A stretch of DNA of 19,123 nucleotides from Bacillota bacterium (GCA_023395615.1 JAEWYP010000080.1:1-19123), one strand, 5' to 3'; positions 1 to 7,114 are shown, counted from the first letter of the stretch. A program made the numbers and translations. Notes: generated by a model not told the origin, from the sequence alone.

Positions 1-275
1 GTGGTATCCGTTTCCGCGATGTTTTGCCGGAATACGTCGATTGCCGCCGACGCGTCCGGCGTTTGCAGAATGCGCTGAATCTGCTTGAGCGGGATGCGCA
101 GTTTACGCAGGATCAGGATTTGCCTCAGGCGGGCCACGGCGGTTTCGTCGTACATGCGGTAGGCGTATCCGTCCTTGCGAATGCTGCGGATCAGCCCCAG
201 CTGTTCATAGTACCGCAGCATCCGGGTAGAAACCTTGAGCTGCCGGGTAACGGCGGTTACGGTGATCGCTTCCAT
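1..275 (-). CDS. MerR-family transcriptional regulator (N-terminal part, cut by window edge)
   Basis: A DNA-binding activator/repressor of the MerR family. The 91 visible residues begin MEAITVTAVTRQLKVSTRML and continue with RYYEQLGLI, the helix-turn-helix and first wing typical of the family. A second wing (DGYAYRMYDE) and the helix ILILRKLRIPLKQIQRIL follow. The ATG at 275 is chosen because AGGAAGGGGG lies just upstream on the minus strand and the family motif starts a few residues later. The effector-binding C-terminus lies outside the window, so the ligand is unknown. MerR proteins with this N-terminus often carry a GyrI-like ligand domain, but that is inference. The gene has its own MerR-type promoter and lies downstream of the divIVA hairpin, so it is probably not part of the division operon. 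Confidence 0.9.
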   Translation of the reverse strand, partial: MEAITVTAVTRQLKVSTRMLRYYEQLGLIRSIRKDGYAYRMYDETAVARLRQILILRKLRIPLKQIQRILQTPDASAAIDVFRQNIAETDT

Positions 276-302
276 TGCCTTTCGTTCCCCCTTCCTGCAA
301 CA

Positions 303-333
303 AGCGTACACTGCGACACGGTGTTTAAGTCAA
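303..333 (-). promoter_or_regulatory. MerR-type promoter with 19-bp spacer
   Basis: On the minus strand TTGACT (333-328) and TACGCT (308-303) are separated by 19 bp. The spacer contains ACAC...GTGT dyad symmetry. Long-spacer promoters with a dyad between the hexamers are the standard target of MerR regulators, so autoregulation by the adjacent gene is inferred. The predicted start site would leave a leader of only about 20 nt. Confidence 0.6.
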
Positions 334-358
334 GTCATTTTTTTCAGCTTTTTTACGG

Positions 359-383
359 AAAACGGGAAGCTTTCGCTTCCCGT
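359..383 (-). terminator. Probable intrinsic terminator after divIVA
   Basis: A perfect 9-bp stem (ACGGGAAGC / GCTTCCCGT) with a GAAA tetraloop on the minus strand begins 30 nt after the divIVA stop. The T tract that follows is short (TTT after the stem), so termination may be partial or helped by other factors. The position fits the end of the division cluster. Confidence 0.6.
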
Positions 384-412
384 ACAGACCTTTGATTTGC
401 AACCGTGCTTGA

Positions 413-928
413 TTACTCTTTTTCGTCGCCGAACAGCGAAGCGTGACTTTCCATCAAATCCTTCTGCTCGTCCAGTAAATCGGAGAACTTCTCCTGGAAC
501 TCTTTAGCGGAAGCGCGCAGCGCCTTCACGCTTTTTTCCAGCATGTCTTTCTCGTCGCTGGTGTTTGCCAGAATTGCATTTGCTTTGTCCTGCGCGTCCT
601 TCACGATCAATTCCGCCTTGTGTTTGGCGTCTTCCACCGCGCCGTCGGCCAGCTTCTGCGCGTTAATCAGGATGGATTCCAGCGTCTGCGTTGCGGGGGC
701 GACGGGCGCTTTCACCACTTCGGCTTCCACAGGTTTTGCGGCGCGCGCAGCCAGCTCCGTTTCCCGTTTCGCCTTGGCAAGCTCTGCCTCCAGCTGGGCG
801 ATACGATCCTGCATGGCAACCATTTCATCGCAAATCTGGTCCAGATACTGATCCACATCATAGGGATCGTAACCCGCGCCTTTGTAGGCAAACTCCTTCT
901 GCTCGATGTCCGATACGGTAATGGCCAT
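413..928 (-). CDS. divIVA: DivIVA-family cell-division protein
   Basis: A 171-residue DivIVA-domain protein, a coiled-coil scaffold that binds curved membrane at division sites and poles. Near the N-terminus it has the family signature F-x-Y-K-G-x-G-Y-D-P-x-x-V-D-x-Y-L-D (about residues 11-29). A first coiled coil covers about 30-58, then an Ala/Pro/Val-rich linker (about 59-85) and a second long coiled coil rich in K, A, E and D. The ATG at 928 has AAAGGAG 8 nt upstream; an in-frame upstream start would add 13 residues that do not fit the family. It is the last gene of the yggS-sepF-yggT-ylmH-divIVA cluster, 35 bp after ylmH. Length and layout are normal. Whether it acts in division, pole organisation or growth cannot be told from sequence. 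Confidence 0.93.
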   Translation of the reverse strand: MAITVSDIEQKEFAYKGAGYDPYDVDQYLDQICDEMVAMQDRIAQLEAELAKAKRETELAARAAKPVEAEVVKAPVAPATQTLESILINAQKLADGAVEDAKHKAELIVKDAQDKANAILANTSDEKDMLEKSVKALRASAKEFQEKFSDLLDEQKDLMESHASLFGDEKE

Positions 929-963
929 GATATTGCTCCTTTCAAACGATAATGGGGGAAAAA

Positions 964-1722
964 TCATGCGCGGTTGGTTCCGAAACGTGTAGCTTTAACC
1001 GGCAGACGACCCTTGCGGGTCGTTTCTCCGAAACCGTCCACCCGCAAGCGGCCATAGCCCCTCACGGAAATCGCATCGCCTTCCTCTACCCGCGCGTCCG
1101 GGCGCAGGGTGGGCACGTAGCGCAGTTTCACCGCGCCGGAGGTAATCAGTTCCGCCGCCGATCCACGGCTCAGGTGAAACCCGTCCGCAACAACGGCGTC
1201 CAGCCGGGGGCTTTGCACCGTAAAAGTGATAGCCTCGCCTTCCGGGGCCGGCAGTTCCGGCAGCGTGTCGGTCAGGCGCACGCTCAGCCGGATATGTCCG
1301 GCTTCCAGCAGGCCGCGTGCGATCTCTCCGGCCAGCGTCGCCTCGGCAAAAAGATACGCCTTATCCGGCAACAGTACAATATCGCCGATGCGGGAGCGAT
1401 CCAGCCCCAGCGCCATTACGCTGCCCAGTAGATCCCGGTGGCCGGGTGCCTGCTGATGCGGCCAGGTAATCTCGATCGCCGTAATGGGGAACGGTTCAGT
1501 CGGTTCATCCTCGGGGCTGAAGCGGGCCATCTGCCGTTCCGCGCCCTCGTAGCCGCCAAACAGCGACCCGTTCACCCGCGCCCGTTTACCGGCGGCCATT
1601 GCCAGCTCGGCCTCGGGAGGCGTTAAGAATGCCGTGATGCGAGCCCGTTGCTGGCGATCCGCCTGTTCGGCCAGTTCCAGAAACCTGCTGAAAGGCACCG
1701 GCGTATCGGCCGTGCGGGGCAT
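964..1722 (-). CDS. ylmH: YlmH-type S4-domain RNA-binding protein
   Basis: A 252-residue protein of the YlmH family. The middle has the hallmark GHRDLLGSVMALGLDRSRIGDI-type region (about 94-115), and the C-terminus has an S4 RNA-binding domain (about 172-240) with LDAVVADGFHLSRGSA and GDAISVRGYGR. In Gram-positive bacteria YlmH is encoded between yggT and divIVA and has been linked to rescue of stalled ribosomes and to division; the exact job here is inference. The ATG overlaps the yggT stop codon by one base (TAATG) and has no strong ribosome binding site, so translation is probably coupled to yggT. The ending is basic (RKGRLPVKATRFGTNRA), as expected for an RNA binder. Confidence 0.92.
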   Translation of the reverse strand: MPRTADTPVPFSRFLELAEQADRQQRARITAFLTPPEAELAMAAGKRARVNGSLFGGYEGAERQMARFSPEDEPTEPFPITAIEITWPHQQAPGHRDLLGSVMALGLDRSRIGDIVLLPDKAYLFAEATLAGEIARGLLEAGHIRLSVRLTDTLPELPAPEGEAITFTVQSPRLDAVVADGFHLSRGSAAELITSGAVKLRYVPTLRPDARVEEGDAISVRGYGRLRVDGFGETTRKGRLPVKATRFGTNRA

Positions 1723-2012
1723 TACAGCAGAATAGCTTTCAGAAGCATCAGCAGCCAGGCAGCGACCTTCAGAAGCAGCCAGAAAACGACCGGCGAAAAG
1801 TCTACCCGTAATCCGGACAGTTTCGGAAACATTTTATACAGCCAGTTCCGCAGAGGGGCAAGCACCGGCTCCACGTATTTTCCCACCAGCAGCGTGTACT
1901 TGTTCTGGGGAATCAGCAAAGACATGACCACATAAACAAGCATTACCCAAAACGCGACGTTGAGCAGAAAGATCAACAGATTGAAAATGAAATTGAGAAG
2001 CGTAACCAGCAT
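1722..2012 (-). CDS. yggT: YggT-family membrane protein
   Basis: A 96-residue integral membrane protein of the YggT (YlmG) family. There are two hydrophobic segments, about residues 2-34 and 70-95. The conserved part between them is rich in P and R (EPVLAPLRNWLYKMFP) and is followed by LRVDFSPVVFWLLL, which matches the family's D-F-S-P signature. The ATG at 2012 has GGGAGGG about 7 nt upstream. The gene lies between sepF and ylmH, the usual position. The molecular function is not established; members are associated with membrane, division or osmotic phenotypes. Confidence 0.92.
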   Translation of the reverse strand: MLVTLLNFIFNLLIFLLNVAFWVMLVYVVMSLLIPQNKYTLLVGKYVEPVLAPLRNWLYKMFPKLSGLRVDFSPVVFWLLLKVAAWLLMLLKAILL

Positions 2013-2069
2013 CCGTATCCCTCCCGTATCGTTGCAGATTGAAGCGTTTGCCGCAGCGAACCAAACCCG

Positions 2070-3236
2070 CTACAGATTGTAGGCCGCCGTACGACGACGC
2101 TGGGGAACGTTTTCAGGCCGCGCGCCTGCCACATAAGCCGCATCCTGCTGCTCCTGCGGGTATTCGGTCTCCGAAGGCTGCCGATAGGCGTTTGCCTGTG
2201 CGCCCAAACCGAAAGCCGCGCTCTGCCGTGGGGCCGCATAACCCGCCTGCCGGGGTGTATACCCCGCGTTGGCGGCCGGCTGCCCTGCGTACCCGGTGTT
2301 TTGCGGCGCGGCGTAACCCATGCCATGCTGCGCCTGATAACCGCCCGTCTGTCGGGCGTCCATGCCGTAACCGGGCGCCGTCTGTGCCGGCTGGGGTGCA
2401 AAGCCCATCGGCTGTTGCCCCGGGAAACCGGCGGTCGGCTGCGCCGCGAAGGCGAAGGTCTGCGGGTTGTTAAACGGCTGCTGCTGATACCCGGCGTATT
2501 CCGGGCGCACATAGTTCTGCGCTTCCACAGAAGCCGCATATTTCTGCATGGCAGGGTCCAGCACCACGTAAACGGACGGCGAGGAAATCAGGTACACGCC
2601 CCGCTGTGAGATTTTATTCAGCCGACAGCCCAGCGTGTACGCCGCGCCGCTTAACATATCCACGCAACGCTGGCGTTCGCTGTCGTTGGCGATAAACTCC
2701 ATATTCAGAAAGACCGAAGCGTTGGCCTTGATATACTCGATAATCCGGGTGCATTCGTTACGGCTGCGAAGCAGCACGATATACTCCACATGGGCGTACA
2801 GGTTGCCTTCCGGCCCGCGGATCATGCCCGGGAACGGCAAAATATTGCTGGGCTGCTGGTAGGCAGTCTGCGCGGATGCCTGCGGGTATGCCTGCGTCTG
2901 CTGTTGCTGCTGGTAGGCAGCCTGCTGCTGGCGGGCCTGCTCCTCCGCCTCGCGGCGGCGCTGCATCTCCGCATCAGCCTGCAGGTCCTTTTGCGAACGG
3001 TACGGCACGCGGCCGCCATACGGATCGTTCCCTTCCGTATTCATCGTATCCGCCGCCGCGGTACGCGCTGTATCGCCCAAACCTTCGGCGTCCTGTGCGG
3101 CCGTGCCCATACCGCCGTAAGCCTGCTCCGCCTCCTGCGAGGCATAGTAGGCTCCCCCGGCGTTATGGCCGGCTTCTCCACTGCGGAAGAATCGTCCGCC
3201 GCGGTCGGACAGCCAATCGTTAACCTTCTGGAACAT
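2070..3236 (-). CDS. sepF: SepF cell-division protein with long low-complexity C-terminal tail
   Basis: SepF anchors and aligns FtsZ filaments at the membrane. Counting from the ATG at 3236 the protein is 388 residues, against roughly 150 for a typical SepF. It has an amphipathic N-terminus (MFQKVNDWLSDRGG) suited to membrane binding and a Q-rich linker with runs of glutamine (about 90-130). The SepF core (about 147-226) contains RQRCVDMLSGAAYTLGCRLN and VYLISSPSVYVV. A tail of about 160 residues rich in Q, G, Y, A and P follows, with repeated GYAAPQ/GYAGQP-like units. The start is uncertain. A TTG at 3242 is better spaced (8 nt) from AGGGGG than the ATG (14 nt), and a farther TTG at 3275 is also in frame. 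Neighbours are yggS upstream and yggT downstream. The tail is odd for the family and is probably disordered. Confidence 0.9.
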   Translation of the reverse strand: MFQKVNDWLSDRGGRFFRSGEAGHNAGGAYYASQEAEQAYGGMGTAAQDAEGLGDTARTAAADTMNTEGNDPYGGRVPYRSQKDLQADAEMQRRREAEEQARQQQAAYQQQQQTQAYPQASAQTAYQQPSNILPFPGMIRGPEGNLYAHVEYIVLLRSRNECTRIIEYIKANASVFLNMEFIANDSERQRCVDMLSGAAYTLGCRLNKISQRGVYLISSPSVYVVLDPAMQKYAASVEAQNYVRPEYAGYQQQPFNNPQTFAFAAQPTAGFPGQQPMGFAPQPAQTAPGYGMDARQTGGYQAQHGMGYAAPQNTGYAGQPAANAGYTPRQAGYAAPRQSAAFGLGAQANAYRQPSETEYPQEQQDAAYVAGARPENVPQRRRTAAYNL

Positions 3237-3340
3237 ACCCAAGCGTCGTACCCCCTGCCTTGGTATCGGAATCAACCGGATATCGGTCGGGTCTTGGGCA
3301 CGTCGCCTTGCGGGCGCTGCCCCGTCCCGGGAAAAACAAG

Positions 3341-4069
3341 TTATTCCCAGCGGTATAACGCGGTGCCGACGCGCACCATGGTAGCGCCTTCCCGCGCGGC
3401 AATCGCAAAATCGTGGCTCATCCCCATGGAGAGCTCTTCCATCGTTACGCCCTCGATCGCTTCGTCCCGAAGCTGCTCAAACAGCGTGCGCATCCCCCGG
3501 AAGTACTGCGTCAGCTGACGCTCGTCATCAATCAGCGGCATAATCGCCATCAGCCCGCGAACCCGTAAATGCGGATAGTCCTTCATGCGCCGCAGAAAGG
3601 GGCGAACCTCCTCCACGGCAAGACCAGCTTTCTGGCTTTCCCCGGCAATGTTCACCTGCACCAGTGCGGGCAAAATAAGCCCTCGGCCGTCGGCACGTCG
3701 CTCCGCTTCCTCCGCCAGGGCAAGCCTGTCCAGAGAGTGGAGCATCCATACTTTGTCTATTATATCTTTAACTTTGTTGGTTTGCAACCTTCCAATCCAA
3801 TGCAAACGAAATTGTGGGTCAATTTTCGGCAGTTTCGGCAGGGCAACCTGAACCCGATTCTCCCCGATGTCTCCGATGCCAAAAGCCGCAAGTCGGTTGA
3901 TAATCAATGGTTCCACCGTTTTGGTCACTGCGATCAGACGGGCGGGAGGCGCGTCACGGTAGGTATTTTCTTCCAAAACTTTCAAAACTTCCGCAACATT
4001 TCGGCGCAGTGTTTCTGCCGGAATATCCGCAAGCAACACCGGTTGAACCGGTTTCTGCGTTTCCTCCAA
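3341..4069 (-). CDS. yggS: YggS-family PLP homeostasis protein
   Basis: A 242-residue PLP-binding protein of the YggS/PROSC family, which buffers pyridoxal phosphate and has no known enzymatic reaction. Motifs in order are LIAVTKTV with the PLP lysine (about K50), IGENRVQ, HWIGRLQTNKVK, GLMAIMP, SMGMSHDFAIA and VRVGTALY. This is the family's alanine-racemase-like TIM barrel. The start is inferred to be the TTG at 4069. AGGAGG lies 8 nt before it, whereas the in-frame GTG at 4078 overlaps that ribosome binding site. The AGGAGG directly follows the stop codon of the upstream HlyD-like gene (TAGGAGG), so the two genes are in one operon. The place before sepF is the standard one (ylmE in Bacillus). 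Confidence 0.93.
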   Translation of the reverse strand: MEETQKPVQPVLLADIPAETLRRNVAEVLKVLEENTYRDAPPARLIAVTKTVEPLIINRLAAFGIGDIGENRVQVALPKLPKIDPQFRLHWIGRLQTNKVKDIIDKVWMLHSLDRLALAEEAERRADGRGLILPALVQVNIAGESQKAGLAVEEVRPFLRRMKDYPHLRVRGLMAIMPLIDDERQLTQYFRGMRTLFEQLRDEAIEGVTMEELSMGMSHDFAIAAREGATMVRVGTALYRWE

Positions 4070-4081
4070 AGGTAACACCTC

Positions 4082-5767
4082 CTAATGAAACAGACGTACC
4101 GTCTGCCCCTTACCCAATACCCCCGTCTGGATGGCGGAGATAAACACCTTGTCCCCCTGCGTGGCGACGACGCTGACCGGAATAAACACCATGCTCCCAT
4201 CCTGCTCCACACGCACCACACCCTGTTGCTCGTTCTGCGTGTATATCGCGGAAGCGGGCACCACCAGGCCGTCGGCGTACTCGCCCAGTTCCGCCTGACA
4301 GGTACGCATGTACAGTACCGGCGTTACGTCCCCAAGCACTGCCAGACGAACCAGTAGTTCGCCGCTGGCGCGGGTGTAACTCAGCACTTTCGCGTCCACG
4401 GTGGTATTGTTAAACTGTTCCAGCATCAGTTTGTAGGTGGTGCCTTCCACGGGCGTCCACGTACTGTTGCGAATCAGCATCAGCACGGCGTAGTTGTCGT
4501 TCTTCACCAGCCGGTACAGGTCGGTTTTGCCGCGTTCGGACAAGTTCACATCCGGCTTTTTACCATCGAACATGGCCCGCACTTCGGCAGGCGAGTACGT
4601 CTCAAACTTATCCGGGGTCAGCGCGGTTTCGTAACCGTCGGTGTAGAAGCTGATAATGCTCTGCTGTGTGGCGGCGCGCTGCTTAATCCAGCTGTCAATA
4701 CGCTGCTGCTGGGTGGATTCGTTATCGTACAGGCGGTTGAGGCGCATATCGCTGGAGTACTTGCTGCGAAAATACTTCTGCCGTTCGTCGATGGCATTTT
4801 TCAGGATCGTTTCCTCGTTGATCAGGTTGCCGCGCGCACCCTGCACCAGCGAACGCACTTCCAGCCCGCGCTGTACCACTCCGGTTTCTAGCCGCGACAT
4901 CTTCTGGTCATATGCGGTTTCGCCGGCCAGCAGCGTCTGCTGATAATCCTTGATCTGGTCGCGGTCATCCTGCAGGGTATCCATTTCCTTGCTGCTGTAG
5001 CCGGTAGAGTACACATAACACACCACGTCGCCGCGGTAAACGGTGCTGCCCTCCTGCGCCACATAATCGATATTCTGCACGCCTTCGTCGTTATAAACCG
5101 TTTCGTTGCGCACGATCATCGCGTCGCCGGTATAAATAGTGCCCAGCGTCCCTTCCGTAATCACGGCGGTAGTGGGCAGACTGCCCTTCATATTGTTGAG
5201 CACAAAGAGCACGGCCACCGCTACGATCAGCACGATCCCCACCGCCTGCACAATCCGGGTACCCCGGCTGCGCTGACGGCGTTTCTCCTTACGCTTTTCC
5301 TTGCGTTCCTTTTTGGCGCGCGCCGCTGCGCGGGCTTTCTGCGTAGCCTGCAGTTCGATCAGTTGTTTGGGGCTGATCCCCATCTGCGCCGCCTGCCACT
5401 GGATGCGCTGTTCCTCGGTCATGCCCGGGGCGCCCTGCTGCGGCGTCACAGGCGCCGCAGCCTGCGACGCCTGCCATTGGGCAAACTGATCCGGCGTCAT
5501 CGTGGGAGCGGTCTGCCAGGGGGCAAAAGGATCCACGCCCTGTTGCGCCGTTGGCCAGGCGGCGGTTTGTTCCGGAGGGAGCACGTTCTGCCATGGTCCG
5601 GAAGGAGCCGCGCCCTGCTGCATCGCCTGCCACTGGGCAGCCTGCTCCGGGGTCATTCCCTGCATGGCCTGCCATTGCGCGGCCTGTTCCGGGGTCATCC
5701 CCTGCGCGGCCTGCCATTGGGCAATCTGTTCGGGCGTCCATTGCCCGTTCATCCCGTTCCCCTGCAT
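4082..5767 (-). CDS. HlyD-like single-pass membrane protein with N-terminal TPEQ-AQWQ repeats
   Basis: A 561-residue protein. Residues 1-140 hold about six degenerate repeats of 13-14 residues built on TPEQAAQWQAMQ, the second and third nearly identical, with spacers rich in G, P and Q. Residues 142-171 are strongly basic and predict a cytoplasmic N-terminus. One membrane helix follows at about 172-190. Outside it are a split lipoyl-like/barrel region (VAQEGSTVYRGDVVCYVYS), a long helical hairpin (about 260-370) and a C-terminal beta-domain (VPASAIYTQNEQQG, GVLGKGQTVRL). This matches HlyD/RND adaptor architecture, but no exporter permease or ABC gene is adjacent. The ATG at 5767 has AGGAGG 6 nt upstream. 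HlyD-like genes often precede yggS-sepF in Clostridia, from memory. A link to division or envelope assembly is inferred only from location. Confidence 0.8.
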   Translation of the reverse strand: MQGNGMNGQWTPEQIAQWQAAQGMTPEQAAQWQAMQGMTPEQAAQWQAMQQGAAPSGPWQNVLPPEQTAAWPTAQQGVDPFAPWQTAPTMTPDQFAQWQASQAAAPVTPQQGAPGMTEEQRIQWQAAQMGISPKQLIELQATQKARAAARAKKERKEKRKEKRRQRSRGTRIVQAVGIVLIVAVAVLFVLNNMKGSLPTTAVITEGTLGTIYTGDAMIVRNETVYNDEGVQNIDYVAQEGSTVYRGDVVCYVYSTGYSSKEMDTLQDDRDQIKDYQQTLLAGETAYDQKMSRLETGVVQRGLEVRSLVQGARGNLINEETILKNAIDERQKYFRSKYSSDMRLNRLYDNESTQQQRIDSWIKQRAATQQSIISFYTDGYETALTPDKFETYSPAEVRAMFDGKKPDVNLSERGKTDLYRLVKNDNYAVLMLIRNSTWTPVEGTTYKLMLEQFNNTTVDAKVLSYTRASGELLVRLAVLGDVTPVLYMRTCQAELGEYADGLVVPASAIYTQNEQQGVVRVEQDGSMVFIPVSVVATQGDKVFISAIQTGVLGKGQTVRLFH

Positions 5768-5801
5768 TGCGCTCCTCCTTTCCCTGCAATGGAATATCGA
5801 C

Positions 5802-5827
5802 CGGGAAGGGAAATCGTTCCCTTCCCG
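5802..5827 (-). other. Strong hairpin in the leader of the HlyD-like gene
   Basis: A perfect 11-bp inverted repeat (CGGGAAGGGAA / TTCCCTTCCCG) with a 4-nt loop lies 35 nt upstream of the start at 5767. No T tract follows on either strand, so it is not a standard terminator. It may stabilise the mRNA, act as a processing site, or affect translation. The rest of the 165-bp gap between this gene and the sigma gene shows no clear promoter. Confidence 0.55.
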
Positions 5828-5932
5828 ATCTGCCGTTATCATTCCTCATGCAATATCGTTTCTTCGTCCTGCTCTTCGCACAGGCAACCCGATTCGTTCC
5901 GGCCTGTTTCCAGCGTCGCAGGTACATGCCTC

Positions 5933-6670
5933 TTACGCGCCGCTTTCCTCAATCGCGCGCAACCGGGCCAGCACCCGCCGTTCCATACGGGATACCTGCA
6001 TCTGGGATACCCCGAGCCGCTTGGCCGTTTCTCGCTGGCCCAGCCGGTCACGGTAACGCAGGACTAACAGTTGACGTTCTTTATCGTCCACCTTGCTTAA
6101 AATCCAGCTCATCCACTGAGATTGCTCTACGCGTTCGTATCCGCCGTCGTCCACACCCAGCATGGCGGACAGATCCGCGTCGCCTTCCTCGCCCACAGGC
6201 GCGTCCAGCGAAGCGATATCCGTCTGGTTGCGCATATCCAGCAAGCCAAGCAGTTCATCAGGCGTGATCTGCATGGCGTCCGCCAGTTCATGGGCGCTGG
6301 GTTCACGGAACTTCTCCCGCTCAAACTGCTCCCGTATCTGCTGCATTTTAAACAATTTCTGGCGTGCATCCCGCGGCACGCGCATTCCGCTGGCCTTATC
6401 CCGCAAGTAGTTGCGCACGTCGCCCGCAATGGTGGGGATAGCGTAGGTTACGAACCGGAATCCGCGCGAAGGGTCAAAGCGCTCCACAGCTTTCATCAGG
6501 GCAATACTGGCCACCTGCTGCAAGTCCTCGCGCTCTACCCCGCGCCCTTCAAAGCGCCGCGCAACGGCACGCGCCAGAGGCAGATAGCTTTCCACCAGTT
6601 CATCCCGCAACGCCGGCGACCGCGTAGCCGCGTACCGTTCCATGATCGGAACCAATCGTTCGTCGTTCAT
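5933..6670 (-). CDS. SigB/SigF/SigG-family RNA polymerase sigma factor
   Basis: A 245-residue sigma-70 family factor. Region 2 (about 24-92) carries EDLQQVASIALMKAVERFDP and FVTYAIPTIAGDVRNYLRD, the pattern of the SigB/SigF/SigG group. Region 3 covers about 97-175. Region 4 (about 186-241) has DDKERQLLVLRYRDRLGQRE and the helix-turn-helix AKRLGVSQMQVSRMERRVL. The ATG at 6670 has AAGGGG about 11 nt upstream. An anti-sigma-like gene precedes it by 15 bp, the order seen in rsbW-sigB and spoIIAB-sigF. The division cluster follows. In Bacillus subtilis, sigE and sigG also lie just upstream of the ylm-divIVA cluster, so positional kinship is possible. The FDPSRG/TYAIPTI wording is closer to the stress-type SigB than to SigG. 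The regulon is unknown. Confidence 0.9.
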   Translation of the reverse strand: MNDERLVPIMERYAATRSPALRDELVESYLPLARAVARRFEGRGVEREDLQQVASIALMKAVERFDPSRGFRFVTYAIPTIAGDVRNYLRDKASGMRVPRDARQKLFKMQQIREQFEREKFREPSAHELADAMQITPDELLGLLDMRNQTDIASLDAPVGEEGDADLSAMLGVDDGGYERVEQSQWMSWILSKVDDKERQLLVLRYRDRLGQRETAKRLGVSQMQVSRMERRVLARLRAIEESGA

Positions 6671-6685
6671 CGCGCATCCAACCCC

Positions 6686-7069
6686 TTACACTGGGAGTGA
6701 GAAACCGATCGAGCCCACCCCGCATGCGTCGCTCTGCAGCGATACGTCCGGCATCAGCGTTTCCAGCACCCCACGGGTGATCTCCAGATCACTTGGCGGC
6801 AGATCGGACGGCCCGCCGCTGCGTACAGCGTTCAGGCAGCAGTACAGCCGCCCGTCGCAGATTCGCGCGCGCAGCTCCAGCCGCTCGGCCTTCATGGGCT
6901 GGTGCAGCAGACAGTCGCAGCATTCATTTGTCGCCGTTCGCAGGTCGTCGATCAGGCCCACATCCATTCCGGCAAGCATTCCCAGGCCACTGAGCACCAT
7001 ACGGGCAAGCAGTACATAGTCCTTGTCCGCAGGCAGGCTGAGCATGATTTCACCTTGCTTATCCGCCAT
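6686..7069 (-). CDS. RsbW/SpoIIAB-like anti-sigma factor, degenerate ATP site
   Basis: A 127-residue protein resembling the GHKL ATPase fold of RsbW/SpoIIAB. PADKDYVLLARMVLSGLGMLAG (residues 13-34) matches the N-terminal strand and helix of the family. DDLRTATNECCDCLLH (41-56) lies where the N-box should be, with E49 kept but cysteine at 53 in place of the Mg-binding asparagine. No D-x-G-x-G motif is visible afterwards; the C-terminal ITRGVLETLMPDVSLQSDACGVGSIGF keeps only the general outline of the rest. ATP binding or kinase activity is therefore doubtful. The ATG at 7069 fits the family start. Binding of the adjacent sigma factor is inferred from gene order. An anti-anti-sigma (STAS) gene, expected just upstream, is absent. 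Confidence 0.72.
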   Translation of the reverse strand: MADKQGEIMLSLPADKDYVLLARMVLSGLGMLAGMDVGLIDDLRTATNECCDCLLHQPMKAERLELRARICDGRLYCCLNAVRSGGPSDLPPSDLEITRGVLETLMPDVSLQSDACGVGSIGFSLPV

Positions 7070-7114
7070 TATCCCCAAGCCCCTTTCCACGCTAACAAAG
7101 GTTTTCAAACCGGC

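Noticed and set aside
3296..3322. Hairpin between yggS and sepF
   Set aside because: The GGGCA/TGCCC stem is interrupted by an internal loop and has no T tract. It is likely chance structure in GC-rich sequence.
5620..5760. Direct repeats that might look like a CRISPR array
   Set aside because: The period is about 42 bp without unique spacers and in frame with the HlyD-like gene. They encode TPEQAAQWQ peptide repeats.
5839..5932. Possible small gene ending in an acidic peptide (CEEQDEETILHEE) between the sigma gene and the HlyD-like gene
   Set aside because: No ATG, GTG or TTG with a ribosome binding site was found in that frame after the sigma gene ends, so there is no credible start.
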